A stretch of DNA of 57,542 bases from Aestuariicoccus sp032586235 (GTDB lineage: Bacteria > Pseudomonadota > Alphaproteobacteria > Rhodobacterales > Rhodobacteraceae), in contig NZ_JAWHTD010000027.1 of assembly GCF_032586235.1 (NCBI RefSeq), positions 1 to 57,542 of the forward strand, read 5' to 3'. Of this stretch, positions 40,050 through 49,433 are shown in pieces (the stretch's first letter is position 1; each line of letters begins with the position of its first letter). Both the position numbers and the translations under genes were made by a program. The notes under the pieces are model-generated. The model worked only from the letters and a program-made list of their open reading frames with translations. It ran no database searches and was not told the origin of the DNA.

Positions 40050-41252
40050 ATGTCGCTGGCTCAGGGCCGTCCCCATCTGGCCATTCCCGGCCCGTCCGTC
40101 ATGCCCGATGCGGTGCTGCGCGCCATGCATCGCGCCGCCCCCAACATCTACGAGGGCGCGCTGCCCGAGATGGTCGCCGGGCTGATCCCCGATCTGAAAT
40201 ACGTCGCCCGGACCGATGGCCACGTGGCGATGTACATCTCCAACGGACACGGCGCCTGGGAGGCTGCGCTGGCCAACACCGTGGCCGAGGGCGAGACGGT
40301 GCTGGTGCCCGCGCCAGGCCGGTTCGGTCACGGCTGGGCCGAAATGGCCCGGGGGCTGGGCATCGACACGCAGGTGATCGAGCATCCGCGCGGCGCGCCC
40401 ATCGACGCGGCCCGCGTGGCCGAGGCGCTGGCGGCGGACAAGGCGCAACGGATCAAGGCGGTGCTGGCGGTGCATGTGGACACCTCGACCTCGGCCCGGT
40501 CGGACATCGCGGCGCTGCGCCGCGTGCTGGACGAGGCCGGGCATCCGGCGCTTCTGATGGCCGATTGCATCGCGTCGATGGGCTGCGACCGTTTCGAGAT
40601 GGACGCCTGGGGCGCGGATGTGGCGCTGACCGGCAGCCAGAAGGGGCTGATGGTGCCGCCGGGGATGGCGTTCGTCTTCTTCAACGACCGCGCGGCGGCG
40701 GTGCGCGAGCGGATGCCAAGGGTCAGCCGCTACTGGGACTGGGTGCCGCGCGCCAACCCCGAGATGTTCTACCAGTATTTCGGCGGCACCGCGCCGACCC
40801 ATCACCTTTACGGGCTGCGCGCCGCGCTCGACATGATCCGCGACGAGGGGATCGAGGCGATCTGGGCGCGCCACGCTACGCTGGCAAGCGCCATCTGGGC
40901 CGCCGCCGAGGTCTGGGGGCAGGGCGGGCCGTTCGAGCTTTTGGTCAAGGACCGGGCGCACCGCAGCCACGCCGTCACGGCGATGCGGCTGGGCGCGCCG
41001 CATGGCGCGCGGCTGCGCGAATGGACCGCGTCCGAGGCCGGGGTGACCCTTGGCATCGGTCTGGGCATGTCCGACCCGGACGACCCGGACGGCACCGGCT
41101 ATTTCCGCTTTGGCCATATGGGGCATCTCAACAGCCACATGGTGCTGGGCCTTCTGGGCACGGTCGAGGCGGGCCTGTCGGCGCTGGGCATTCCGCATGG
41201 CCGCGGGGGTGTCACCGCGGCGGCAGAGGTGATCGCTCAGGCCTCTTCGTAA
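40050..41252 (+). CDS. PLP-dependent aminotransferase, alanine/serine-glyoxylate type
   Basis: 400 residues, class V aminotransferase fold. The PLP lysine is in TGSQKGLMVPPG (about 207-218), the cofactor Asp in MADCIASMGC. The N-terminal IPGPSVMPDAVLRAMHRAAPN is typical of serine-glyoxylate aminotransferases, as used in the serine cycle and photorespiration-like metabolism. Donor specificity is uncertain. ATG 40050 follows GAGGTGA. Its 3' end overlaps a convergent small membrane protein gene by 16 bp. Confidence 0.88.
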   Translation: MSLAQGRPHLAIPGPSVMPDAVLRAMHRAAPNIYEGALPEMVAGLIPDLKYVARTDGHVAMYISNGHGAWEAALANTVAEGETVLVPAPGRFGHGWAEMARGLGIDTQVIEHPRGAPIDAARVAEALAADKAQRIKAVLAVHVDTSTSARSDIAALRRVLDEAGHPALLMADCIASMGCDRFEMDAWGADVALTGSQKGLMVPPGMAFVFFNDRAAAVRERMPRVSRYWDWVPRANPEMFYQYFGGTAPTHHLYGLRAALDMIRDEGIEAIWARHATLASAIWAAAEVWGQGGPFELLVKDRAHRSHAVTAMRLGAPHGARLREWTASEAGVTLGIGLGMSDPDDPDGTGYFRFGHMGHLNSHMVLGLLGTVEAGLSALGIPHGRGGVTAAAEVIAQASS

Positions 41253-41464
41253 TTGCGGCCGCGCCGGATGCTTTCGACGGCGCGCCGCGCGCGGTAGACC
41301 TCAAGGCGGGTGATCAGGTGGTTGAGCACCGCGCCCGCCAGCATGACCGCGCCAATGCCCCATTGCGCCCAGATCACCCCGAGGATCCAAAGCAGGTTCA
41401 CGAAGATCAGTACCAGTGACGCGGTCGTGTAATCCTCGACCCGGCCGGGAAAGTGTCGATCCAT
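41237..41464 (-). CDS. Small two-helix membrane protein
   Basis: 75 residues with two hydrophobic segments (about 16-33 and 36-54), charged ends (VYRARRAVESIRRGRNYEE). Function unknown; such short proteins are widespread in Rhodobacteraceae. Overlaps the end of the aminotransferase gene tail to tail. Confidence 0.75.
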   Translation of the reverse strand: MDRHFPGRVEDYTTASLVLIFVNLLWILGVIWAQWGIGAVMLAGAVLNHLITRLEVYRARRAVESIRRGRNYEEA

Positions 41465-41576
41465 CGGGGAACCACCTTTCTGTTAAAATGCTGTGACATG
41501 ATACCGCAGCTTTTCGCGCTGTCAGGTCACAATGGCGCAATCGAGGTAAATTTTTCCCGAACGGCGGTCGCCTGGG

Positions 41577-42686
41577 TCAGGCGCCGCGCGCGGCCTCCAG
41601 CGCGCGGGGCAGGGCCTCGGCCAGGACGTCGAGATCGGCCTCGGTGCCCGCGCTGATGCGGATGCAGCGGTCCTGCGGCGCGACAAAGGGCATTCGGACA
41701 AAGACGCCCTCCTGCGCCAGGGCCTGCAGCACCTTGCGCGCGAAAGCGCCGTCCTGCCCGCAATCGACGGCGACGAAATTGGTGGCGGATTTCAGCGGCT
41801 CGAGCCCGTTGTCGCGGGCGATCTGGCCGATGCGGTCGCGCGCCTGCGCGACCAGCTCGATCACCTCTTCCAGCCAGTCGTCGTCGTTCAGCGCGGCCAG
41901 AGCGCCCGCTTGTGCTGCGCGGTTCATGCCGAAATGGTTGCGCACCTTGTCGAAGGCGCGGATCAGCGCCGGCGCGCCCACTGCATAGCCGACACGCGCG
42001 CCGGCCATGCCGTAGGCCTTGGAAAACGTCCGGAACCGGATCACCCGCGGATCGGCGGGGTCGATCCGGGGCGCGGTGCCGTCGGGCGCGAATTCGACAT
42101 AGGCCTCGTCCAGCGCAAGGATCGTGCCCTCGGGCAGCGCGTCGAGCGCGGCCTTGATCTTGTGGCCGGAATGCCAGCTGCCCATCGGGTTGTCGGGATT
42201 GGCGAGGTAGATCAGCTTGGCGTCGACCTTGTGCGCGGCCTCGATCAGCGCGTCGATATTCTCGGCATCGTCGCGGTAGGGCACCTTGTGCAGCTGCCCG
42301 CCGAACCCGTGGACGTGATAGTTGAAGGTGGGATAGGCCCCGTCGGATGTGACGACCGCATCGCCCTCTTCGACCAAGAGCCGCACCAGATATCCCAAAA
42401 GCCCGTCGATGCCTTCGCCCACGACGATGTTTTCGGGCGTGCAGCCCATGCGCACGGCCAGCGCGCCCTTGAGGTCGTAATTCGTGGCGTCGGCGTATTT
42501 CCAGATCTCGGCCGATTCGTCCTGCATAGCGGCGATGGCCCAGGGCGAGGGGCCAAAGACGCTTTCGTTGGCGCCCAACCGGGCGCGGAACGCCTGGCCG
42601 AGAGCGCGCTCTTGCACCTCGGGACCCACAAAGGGTACGGTTTCGGGCAAGGCGGCGATCAGGTTTGGAAATCTGGGTCCGGTCAT
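41577..42686 (-). CDS. Class I/II aminotransferase, HisC-like
   Basis: 369 residues. FRTFSKAYGMAGARVGYAVG (about 214-233) holds the PLP lysine, NPDNPMGSWH and LALDEAYVEF the cofactor contacts, and the C-terminal RCIRISAGTEADL the substrate Arg. It resembles histidinol-phosphate aminotransferase; related enzymes accept aromatic amino acids, and no his genes lie nearby, so the physiological substrate is open. ATG 42686 begins the family-like sequence; longer readings do not. Confidence 0.87.
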   Translation of the reverse strand: MTGPRFPNLIAALPETVPFVGPEVQERALGQAFRARLGANESVFGPSPWAIAAMQDESAEIWKYADATNYDLKGALAVRMGCTPENIVVGEGIDGLLGYLVRLLVEEGDAVVTSDGAYPTFNYHVHGFGGQLHKVPYRDDAENIDALIEAAHKVDAKLIYLANPDNPMGSWHSGHKIKAALDALPEGTILALDEAYVEFAPDGTAPRIDPADPRVIRFRTFSKAYGMAGARVGYAVGAPALIRAFDKVRNHFGMNRAAQAGALAALNDDDWLEEVIELVAQARDRIGQIARDNGLEPLKSATNFVAVDCGQDGAFARKVLQALAQEGVFVRMPFVAPQDRCIRISAGTEADLDVLAEALPRALEAARGA

Positions 42687-42845
42687 GATGTTGTTTATGG
42701 CACAGGCGCTGGCGGGGACAAGTGGGTGACGCGATCCGACAGATCCGGGCCCTGCGGTTTCCCAAGCCGGATCGCAGCGCGCGTTGACGTCACGAGTGGC
42801 AATGTTCTTCACAAGCCAATTGTCAGGGTGACGGTCGGGGGCAAG

Positions 42846-43892
42846 ATGTCTGCTCACCTGCGCAGCGTATTCGAGGTTCTTCCCACGGCCCTGCGGTCAC
42901 GCTGGCGGCTGCGCGCAAGCGGCGTGGAAATCGGCGACCAGACGGTGCGTCTGGCGCCGCGGCTGGATGCGCTCGTTCTTGTCGAGCGGGGCCGGAGGCT
43001 TTTGGCCGAGGGGCGGCGGATCGAGGCGCTGAAGGTGTTCGCCGCCGCGCTGGAACGCGATCCGGGTGTGGTCTTGCTGGACTGGGGGCTGCCCATGCCG
43101 CCCGGCGCGGGCGGGATCGCCCCTCTGGAATGGCGGATGAAGGTGCGCTGGCGAGAATTCTACGAGGCGGCGAAGGACAGCCCGGCAGGGCGTCTGAGGG
43201 CGATGCCGACGAAATCCGATTTCCGCAAATGGATCGTCGAGCAGGGCGTTCCGGTCAGCCGCCTGATCGCTACGGCGGAAACCGTGCGCGCGCTCGACTT
43301 CGACGCGCTGCCCCGGCGCTACATCATCAAGCCGGCCGATGCCTCCTCGTCCAAGGGCGTGTTCCGGGTCGACGGGTCCGAGGTGCGCACCCTCGCCGGC
43401 TGGCGCCATCTCGAGGGCAAGAGCGTGGCCGCCATCGTCCGGCGCAGATATGCGGAGGTCGGTCTTGGCAAGCAGGAAGTGCTCGTCGAGGAGGCCGAGC
43501 GCGACGTGACGGACCCGACGCTGGAAATCCCGCGCGATGTCAAGATTTTCGCCGCCCGCGGCCGGGCCACCTTTGTGCAGGTGCTGGATCGCAACGGGCC
43601 CGAGGGACGCAAGGGTATGGCGACGGTGGCGCGGGACTGGTCCCGCCTGCCGGCCAGCGCCACCTGGCCCGAACTGGAGTCTGAGCCCAAGCCAAAGGGG
43701 TTCGACGAGGCCATTGCGCTGGCCGAGCGGCTGTCGCTTGCCTTCCCGATGCTGCTGCGGTGGGATTTCTTCCTGACGCCGGAGGGCCCCAAGTTCTGCG
43801 AACTGACCCGGTTCCCGAACGCCGGAAAAGGGTTCCAGCCGTGGATGGAGCGCGCGATCTTCCAGCTGATGGAACTCGACAGCCTCTGCTGA
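42846..43892 (+). CDS. ATP-grasp protein, TupA-like
   Basis: 348 residues. From about 120 on it matches the TupA-like ATP-grasp family: RRYIIKPADASSSKGVF (K162), VLVEEAERD (E215-E216), a DVKIFAARGRATFVQVLDR strand, DW, PKGFDEAIALAERLS and LRWDFFLTPEGPKFCELTRFP with the metal-binding D307 and E319. The first 110 residues are an extra basic, helical region that I cannot assign. Such enzymes join a carboxylate to an amine or hydroxyl, in TupA for teichuronopeptide. Divergent from the HisC-like gene. Confidence 0.78.
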   Translation: MSAHLRSVFEVLPTALRSRWRLRASGVEIGDQTVRLAPRLDALVLVERGRRLLAEGRRIEALKVFAAALERDPGVVLLDWGLPMPPGAGGIAPLEWRMKVRWREFYEAAKDSPAGRLRAMPTKSDFRKWIVEQGVPVSRLIATAETVRALDFDALPRRYIIKPADASSSKGVFRVDGSEVRTLAGWRHLEGKSVAAIVRRRYAEVGLGKQEVLVEEAERDVTDPTLEIPRDVKIFAARGRATFVQVLDRNGPEGRKGMATVARDWSRLPASATWPELESEPKPKGFDEAIALAERLSLAFPMLLRWDFFLTPEGPKFCELTRFPNAGKGFQPWMERAIFQLMELDSLC

Positions 43893-43911
43893 CCCGCGCC
43901 CGGCGCCTTGG

Positions 43912-44550
43912 TTAGCGCGCCAGCACTGGCGCGGCGCCCACCGCCGCCGGATCGTCCAGCGCGCGCACCACGTAATCGGCCACGTCGGCGCGGCTGATCA
44001 GACCCAGCCGCCAGTCTTTCGGATCGGTCAGCACCTTGTAGCTGCCGGTGCGCGGCCCGTGGGTCAGGATCGTGGGGCGCGCCAGAGTCCAGCGCAGGGT
44101 CGAGGCACGGATCATTTCCTCCTGCCGGGTCTTGTCCTTGTAGGGCTCGCCCAGCAGGAATGAATGCCCCATCCGCTCGAGCCGGCTCAGCGCCGAGACG
44201 CTGTCGCCCGCGGCAATGCCCGTGACGCAGATCAGCCGGTCGGGGCCCTGCGCCTCCATCAGCGGCAGCAGCACGCGGGTCGCGTCGGAAAAGAGCGTGA
44301 CCTTCTGCCAGAGCATCGCGATGCTTTCCTTGATCCCCAGCGTCATCGCCACTGCGTCGACCCCATCCAAAGCCCGCGCCACGTCCTCGGCGCTGGTGGC
44401 GTCGCCGTCCATCTTTTCGAGCAAAGGGTGGTCCAGCGCGATCCCGCCGGCGCTGCGCGAAAAGGCGCGCACCGCGTGGCCCGCGTCCAAAGCCGCCTTG
44501 ACGGTTTCCAGCCCGATGCCCTTGCTTGCCCCGATCACCAGCAGTTTCAT
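43912..44550 (-). CDS. NAD(P)-binding protein, atypical SDR (NmrA/YwnB-like)
   Basis: 212 residues. LLVIGASKGIGLETV (about 3-17) is the dinucleotide-binding loop, followed by GDATSAEDVARALDGVDAV and ARPTILTHGPRTGSYKV, the pattern of atypical SDRs with no strict Y-x3-K. Likely an NAD(P)H-dependent reductase or sensor; substrate unknown. ATG 44550 is at the start of the first strand. Convergent with the ATP-grasp gene and divergent from lolC. Confidence 0.83.
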   Translation of the reverse strand: MKLLVIGASKGIGLETVKAALDAGHAVRAFSRSAGGIALDHPLLEKMDGDATSAEDVARALDGVDAVAMTLGIKESIAMLWQKVTLFSDATRVLLPLMEAQGPDRLICVTGIAAGDSVSALSRLERMGHSFLLGEPYKDKTRQEEMIRASTLRWTLARPTILTHGPRTGSYKVLTDPKDWRLGLISRADVADYVVRALDDPAAVGAAPVLAR

Positions 44551-44654
44551 GTCGTCCCTGCCCCCCGTATTTCCCATGGTCGCAACGCGGCCCCGCTTGA
44601 CCGCGTTCCCGCAAACCGCCACTTATCGCGAAACCCGCCGTAGGAAAGGCAGTC

Positions 44655-45941
44655 ATGGCCAGAACTCCCGCCCCTTTCGCCGCTTACGAATGGATGATCG
44701 CCTGGCGCTACCTGCGCGCCAAGCGCGCCGAGGGCGGTGTCAGCGTGATGACCTGGATCAGCCTTATCGGGATCACGCTGGCGGTCTTTGCGCTGATCGC
44801 CACGCTGGCGGTGCGCTCGGGCTTCCGGGCGGAATTCGTCGATACGATCCTGGGCTCGAACGCCCATGTGACGCTGACCTACACGGTCGCGGTGGATGCA
44901 GAAGGTCAGCCCTCGCGCGCGATCACCGATTACGAGGCGCTGGCCGAACGCGTGGCTGAGGTGCCGGGCGTCACCCGCGCGGCGCCGCTGGTCAAGGGTC
45001 AGGTCATGGGCACCGCGAACGGGCGCAACGCAGGCGTCGAGGTCTTTGGCATCAGCGCCGTGAACCTGTCGACCCTGCGCCGCATCGTCGATCCCGACAC
45101 CTCGCGCGGCGATCTGTCGATGTTCGCCGAGGGCGTCGCCATCGGGTCGGGCGTGGCGCGGGAATTGCGGGTGGGGCTGGGCGACCAGATCCGCCTGATA
45201 TCGCCCGACGGGGTCAAAACCGCCTTCGGCATCAGCCCGCGCATCAAGACCTACGAGGTCGTCTATATCTTTTCGGCAGGGCGCTACGACATCGACCGCA
45301 CCCGGGTCTACATGCCCTTCGAGGAAGCGCAGCTTTACTTCAACTCGGAAGGGGCGGCCGACGAGATCGAGGTCATGGTCGAGGACCCCGAGGCGGTGAA
45401 CGACATGGCCGGCCCGATCCTGCGCGCCGCCGGCGACCGGGTGCTGATCTGGACCTGGCAGGACGCCTCGGGCGGGTTCCTGCGCGCGCTCGAAATCGAG
45501 GACAACGTGATGTTCGTGATCCTTTCGGTGCTGGTGCTGATCGCGGCGATGAACATCGTCTCGGGGCTGATCATGCTGGTCAAGAACAAGGGCCGCGACA
45601 TCGGCATCCTGCGCACCATGGGCCTGACCGAAGGCGCGGTGCTGCGGGTCTTCTTCATCTGCGGATCGTTCACCGGGCTGATCGGCACCGCGATGGGCGT
45701 GGCGCTGGGCTGCCTTTTCGCGATCTACATCGACCCGATCTTTTCGTTTGTGAACTACGTCGCGGGCGGCGGGGTCTGGGATCCGTCGATCCGGGGGATC
45801 TATGCGCTGCCCGCCAAGCTCGAACTGGCGGACGTGCTGTCGGCGGTGACGCTGTCGCTGGGGCTGAGCTTTGTGGTGACGATCTTTCCGGCGCGCCGCG
45901 CGGCCCGGCTGAACCCGGTGGAGGCGCTGCGTTATGAGTGA
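44655..45941 (+). CDS. lolC: Lipoprotein-releasing ABC transporter permease
   Basis: 428 residues with the LolC/E layout: one transmembrane helix near 35-55, a large periplasmic domain (about 60-270), then three helices (about 280-410). WMIAWRYLRAKRAEGGVSVMTWISLIGI opens the protein, and ALRYE closes it. In the Lol system it lifts mature lipoproteins from the inner membrane to LolA. Only one permease is present (LolF-like), as is usual in alphaproteobacteria. Overlaps lolD by 8 bp. Confidence 0.92.
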   Translation: MARTPAPFAAYEWMIAWRYLRAKRAEGGVSVMTWISLIGITLAVFALIATLAVRSGFRAEFVDTILGSNAHVTLTYTVAVDAEGQPSRAITDYEALAERVAEVPGVTRAAPLVKGQVMGTANGRNAGVEVFGISAVNLSTLRRIVDPDTSRGDLSMFAEGVAIGSGVARELRVGLGDQIRLISPDGVKTAFGISPRIKTYEVVYIFSAGRYDIDRTRVYMPFEEAQLYFNSEGAADEIEVMVEDPEAVNDMAGPILRAAGDRVLIWTWQDASGGFLRALEIEDNVMFVILSVLVLIAAMNIVSGLIMLVKNKGRDIGILRTMGLTEGAVLRVFFICGSFTGLIGTAMGVALGCLFAIYIDPIFSFVNYVAGGGVWDPSIRGIYALPAKLELADVLSAVTLSLGLSFVVTIFPARRAARLNPVEALRYE

Positions 45942-46617
45942 CCCCGCGCTGCGCCTGAGCGGCATCGCCAAGACCTACAATCCCGGCCTGCCCAACGAGG
46001 TCCGGGTGCTGCGCGGCATCGACCTTGCGGTGCAGCGGGGCGAAGTGGTGGCGCTGGTGGCACCTTCGGGCGCGGGCAAGTCGACGCTGCTGCATATCGC
46101 CGGGCTGCTGGACACGCCCGACGCCGGGACAGTGGCCATCGCGGGCGAAGAGATGCAGGGCAAATCCGACCGCCGCCGCACCGCCATGCGGCGCAACGCG
46201 GTGGGCTTCGTCTATCAGTTCCACCACCTGCTGCCGGAGTTTTCGGCTTTGGAGAACATCGCCCTGCCGCAGCTCGCCAACGGCGCCCCGCGCGCCGAGG
46301 CCGAGGCGCGGGCGCGCGATCTGCTGGCGGGCGTCGGCATCGCCGAACGCGCCGATCACCGCCCGGCGGCGCTGTCGGGGGGCGAGCAGCAGCGGGTGGC
46401 CTTCTGCCGCGCGCTGGCCAACCGCCCGGCGCTCTTGCTGGCGGACGAGCCGACGGGCAACCTCGACCCGGCGACCTCGGACCAGGTGTTCGGCGCGCTG
46501 ATGGCGCTGGTGCGCGACACCGGCCTGGCGGCGCTGATCGCGACGCATAACCTGGAACTGGCGGGCCGGATGGACCGGCAGGTGCGGCTGGAGGCGGGCG
46601 TTCTGCACGGGGGGTGA
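45934..46617 (+). CDS. lolD: Lipoprotein-releasing ABC transporter ATPase
   Basis: 227 residues. APSGAGKSTLLH (Walker A), LSGGEQQRVAFCRAL (signature) and LLLADEPTGNLD (Walker B) are intact. It powers lipoprotein release with the permease encoded just upstream; overlapping genes indicate translational coupling. Alternatively a general MacB-like ATPase, but the pairing with a LolC-type permease settles the role. Confidence 0.93.
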   Translation: MSDPALRLSGIAKTYNPGLPNEVRVLRGIDLAVQRGEVVALVAPSGAGKSTLLHIAGLLDTPDAGTVAIAGEEMQGKSDRRRTAMRRNAVGFVYQFHHLLPEFSALENIALPQLANGAPRAEAEARARDLLAGVGIAERADHRPAALSGGEQQRVAFCRALANRPALLLADEPTGNLDPATSDQVFGALMALVRDTGLAALIATHNLELAGRMDRQVRLEAGVLHGG

Positions 46618-46677
46618 CGCCTTTCCTTTTGGGCGCAATCGGATAGCCTGCCCCGGATTTCATCGACAGGACACGCC

Positions 46678-47658
46678 ATGACCGCCTATCCCATCTCGCA
46701 GATCGAAGACCTCTCCGCCCGCGCGTTGACCCGGCATGGCGCCGCCGATTGGGTGGCGCGCGAAATGGCCAGCGCCATCGCCTGGGCCGAGGCGCGGGGC
46801 AACCGGATCTGCGGGCTTTACTACCTGGAAAGCTATTGTCAGCAGCTGCGCTCGGGCCGTGTCGATGGCAACGCGGAACCGGGCATTACCCGCCCCAAGG
46901 CCTCGGTGCTGATGGTGGATGCGCGGAACGGCTTTGCGCAGACCGCCTTTGCACGCGCCCTGCCGCAAGCCTGCGAGATCGCCGCCGAGACCGGCCTTGC
47001 CTCGGTCGCCATCGGCCACGCGCATACCTGCACCGCCTTGGGCTATTTCACCGAACAGATCGCCCGCAAGGGGTTCATCGGGCTGGGCCTGACCAACGCC
47101 TCGCCCATTGTCGCGCCGCCGGGGGGCAAGACCCGGGTGATCGGCACCAACCCCATCGCCTTTGCAGCGCCCGACGGGCAGGGCGGGGTGGCGATGATGT
47201 TCGACCAGTCCACGACCACCGTGGCGCTGGGCCGCATCACCATGGCCAAGGCCGCCGGAGAGCCGATCCCCGAAGGCTGGGCCGTCGACGCCGAGGGCCG
47301 CCCCACCACCGACCCCGAGGCAGCGCTGGCCGGATCGCTGGTCAGCATGGGCGGCTACAAGGGCTGGGGGTTCGGCCTGATGGCGGAACTGATGGCGGCG
47401 GGGCTGACCGGCGGGCTGGCCAGCCGGGACGTCAAGCCGCTCAAGGCGCCTGAGGGCGCGCCGCACGATCTGGGGCAGTATTTCCTGCTGATCGACCCGT
47501 CGCTGTCGGGCGTCTTCTTCGACCGGCTGGATCAGGTCGCCGCCGCCGTGGCCGAGGACGACGGCGCGCGGATGCCCGGCCGCGGCAAGACCCCGGTCGA
47601 GACCGCCAAGGTGCCCGATGCGCTTTGGGAACAGCTGCGGGGGCTGGCGGGGGCGTAA
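46678..47658 (+). CDS. Ldh family oxidoreductase
   Basis: 326 residues of the malate/L-lactate dehydrogenase family that is unrelated to Rossmann dehydrogenases. VAIGHAHTCTALGYFTEQIARKG and GTNPIAFAAPDGQG hold the usual catalytic His and NAD(P) contacts; GYKGWGFGLMAELMAAGLTGG is the end motif. Members reduce 2-oxo acids, ureidoglycolate or cyclic imines such as pyrroline-2-carboxylate. The exact substrate is not evident. Confidence 0.87.
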   Translation: MTAYPISQIEDLSARALTRHGAADWVAREMASAIAWAEARGNRICGLYYLESYCQQLRSGRVDGNAEPGITRPKASVLMVDARNGFAQTAFARALPQACEIAAETGLASVAIGHAHTCTALGYFTEQIARKGFIGLGLTNASPIVAPPGGKTRVIGTNPIAFAAPDGQGGVAMMFDQSTTTVALGRITMAKAAGEPIPEGWAVDAEGRPTTDPEAALAGSLVSMGGYKGWGFGLMAELMAAGLTGGLASRDVKPLKAPEGAPHDLGQYFLLIDPSLSGVFFDRLDQVAAAVAEDDGARMPGRGKTPVETAKVPDALWEQLRGLAGA

Positions 47659-47738
47659 CGGGCGCTCACGGCAATGTTGGGTGTCTGGGCGCGGCGCTCG
47701 GCTATGTTTCATGACAGAGATAGCAGAGGAGTGACCCC

Positions 47739-48383
47739 ATGCGCCGTCCCGCCCTTGCCATTGCCGCCGCGCTGGCGCTGAGCTCTGCCGCCGCCGCCGC
47801 GCCCGTCGCCTTCGACGGCAGCTGGAAGACCCAGCGCTTCTCGCTCTTTTCGTCGAACGATTACGGCTTTGGCGGCGACACGCTGACGGTGCGGTCCGAG
47901 GGGTCGGTGTCGCTGGCCTACCGCCCGCTGCCCGAGACCTTATGGACCAGCCAGAGCGCAAGCTGGGCCTGGGCCGTGGATCAGGGCGTTCCGGCCACCG
48001 ATCTGCGCCGCAAGGGCGGCGACGACCGCAACCTCGCTTTGTATTTCGTGTTCCTGCCCGCAGCCGAGGCCGAGCGGATGAAAGGCTCGAACGTGCGCAA
48101 GCTTTTGGGCAACGACAGCGCGCGGGTGCTGGTCTATGTCTGGGGCGGCGACCACAGGCGCGGCGCGGTCCTGCCCAGCCCCTATCTTGGCGCGCGCGGC
48201 AAGACGGTGGTGCTGCGCCCCTCGGGCACCGGATCGGCGCGCGAACGCGTCGATCTGGCGGGCGATTACGCGCGCGCCTTCGGCGGCGATCCGGGCGCGC
48301 TGGTCGGGTTGGCCGTGTCCGGCGACAGCGACGATACCGACAGCCGCATCGACGCCCGGATCAGCGGTCTGCAGCTGAACTGA
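47739..48383 (+). CDS. DUF3047 domain-containing exported protein
   Basis: 214 residues. MRRPALAIAAALALSSAAAAAP is a signal peptide. The mature part fits DUF3047: LSWAWAVDQGVPATDLRRKGGDD-type strand near 74, RVLVYVWGGDHRRG (about 128-141) and VGLAVSGDSDDTDSRIDARISGLQL at the end. Function unknown; a carbohydrate-binding-like beta fold is plausible. The gene is convergent with a DMT transporter gene, 9 bp apart. Confidence 0.82.
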   Translation: MRRPALAIAAALALSSAAAAAPVAFDGSWKTQRFSLFSSNDYGFGGDTLTVRSEGSVSLAYRPLPETLWTSQSASWAWAVDQGVPATDLRRKGGDDRNLALYFVFLPAAEAERMKGSNVRKLLGNDSARVLVYVWGGDHRRGAVLPSPYLGARGKTVVLRPSGTGSARERVDLAGDYARAFGGDPGALVGLAVSGDSDDTDSRIDARISGLQLN

Positions 48384-48392
48384 GCGCTGCCG

Positions 48393-48827
48393 TCAGCCGC
48401 GCTGGGTCAGCCAGACGCCCACCGCCATCAGTGCGACGCCGCTGGCCCGCGTCAGCGTGATCGGGCTGACCCGCGCGCCGAAAAGGCCGAACTGGTCGAT
48501 CGCGGCGGCGCTGATCATCTGCCCCAGAAGCACGAAAAAGATCGCATTTCCGATGCCGAAATACGGCGCGATGAAGGTCACGCTGAGCACGTAGAAGGCC
48601 ACCAGAAGCCCCGCCAGAAAGAGATGCCTCGGCGCGCCGGCCGCCTGCGCCAGCGCCCCCGGCCCGGTGATCAGCAGCAAGGCCGCGCAGGCCATGAAGG
48701 CGACCGAGAAGAGGATCGTCGCCGCCGCCACGGGCGAGCCCATGTGCTGCCCCAAAGCCGCGTTCAGCGCCGCCAAAAGCGGGATGCCGATGCCCGAGGC
48801 CAGCATGATCAGCGCGTAATGGGCCAT
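48393..48827 (-). CDS. DMT family transporter, YdcZ-like small form
   Basis: 144 residues with four to five hydrophobic segments, the length of half-size DMT proteins (YdcZ family) that pair or dimerise. LASGIGIPLLAALNAALGQHMGSP and YVLSVTFIAPYFGIGNAIFFVLLGQM are characteristic. Substrate unknown. ATG 48827 begins at the first helix. Confidence 0.82.
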   Translation of the reverse strand: MAHYALIMLASGIGIPLLAALNAALGQHMGSPVAAATILFSVAFMACAALLLITGPGALAQAAGAPRHLFLAGLLVAFYVLSVTFIAPYFGIGNAIFFVLLGQMISAAAIDQFGLFGARVSPITLTRASGVALMAVGVWLTQRG

Positions 48828-48978
48828 TGCGGTCTTCCTTTGCCGTGGGTGCGGGCGAGTCGCCCGTGCCACCATGACTAGAGCGCGCGGGCTTGTCACC
48901 TGCCGGCTGACACAGATCAAGGCGGCCCGCCCCGGTTTTGCCCGACCTTCGGCCAGAGTGGCGGACGAAGGGGGCGCG

Positions 48979-49368
48979 ATGAGACACCTGGCGATCTTGC
49001 TGGCGGCGGCCGTGGCGGCCTGCGCGCCGGTGCCCGAGACCGATCTGGGCGCGCGGTTCTTTGCCGAGAATTGCGCGCTCTGCCACGGTCGCGCGGGGCA
49101 GGGCGACGGCACGCTTGCAGAGGACCTGCCGGTGGCGGTTCCCGACCTCACCACGCTGGCAGCGCGCAACGGCGGGGACTTCCCCGAGGCGGCGGTCATG
49201 GCACAGATCCACGGCTATCCCGGGCGCCACCACAGCAGCGTGATGCCGGAATTCGGCCCTCGCATGGCGGGACGGGTGGCGGAGTGGACCGCGCCTTCGG
49301 GCAAGGTGATCGCGACGCCGGTCGCGCTGCTGGAGCTTGTCGACTACCTGAAGACCATTCAGCGATAG
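48979..49368 (+). CDS. Cytochrome c lipoprotein (first of tandem pair)
   Basis: 129 residues. MRHLAILLAAAVAAC is a lipoprotein signal with Cys 15. CALCHGRAGQGDGT (C32-x-x-C35-H36) is the haem c site and a distal Met in HSSVMPEFG is a likely sixth ligand. One haem, periplasmic, membrane-tethered electron carrier. A similar gene follows 65 bp downstream and shares haem region, ARNGG..FP and MPEFG blocks, so the two arose by duplication. Confidence 0.88.
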   Translation: MRHLAILLAAAVAACAPVPETDLGARFFAENCALCHGRAGQGDGTLAEDLPVAVPDLTTLAARNGGDFPEAAVMAQIHGYPGRHHSSVMPEFGPRMAGRVAEWTAPSGKVIATPVALLELVDYLKTIQR

Positions 49369-49433
49369 GGCTTGCAGGATCGGGTGCCTCGGGCGACACA
49401 TGGGGACGCAGGCAGGACGAAAGAGGCAGGCCG

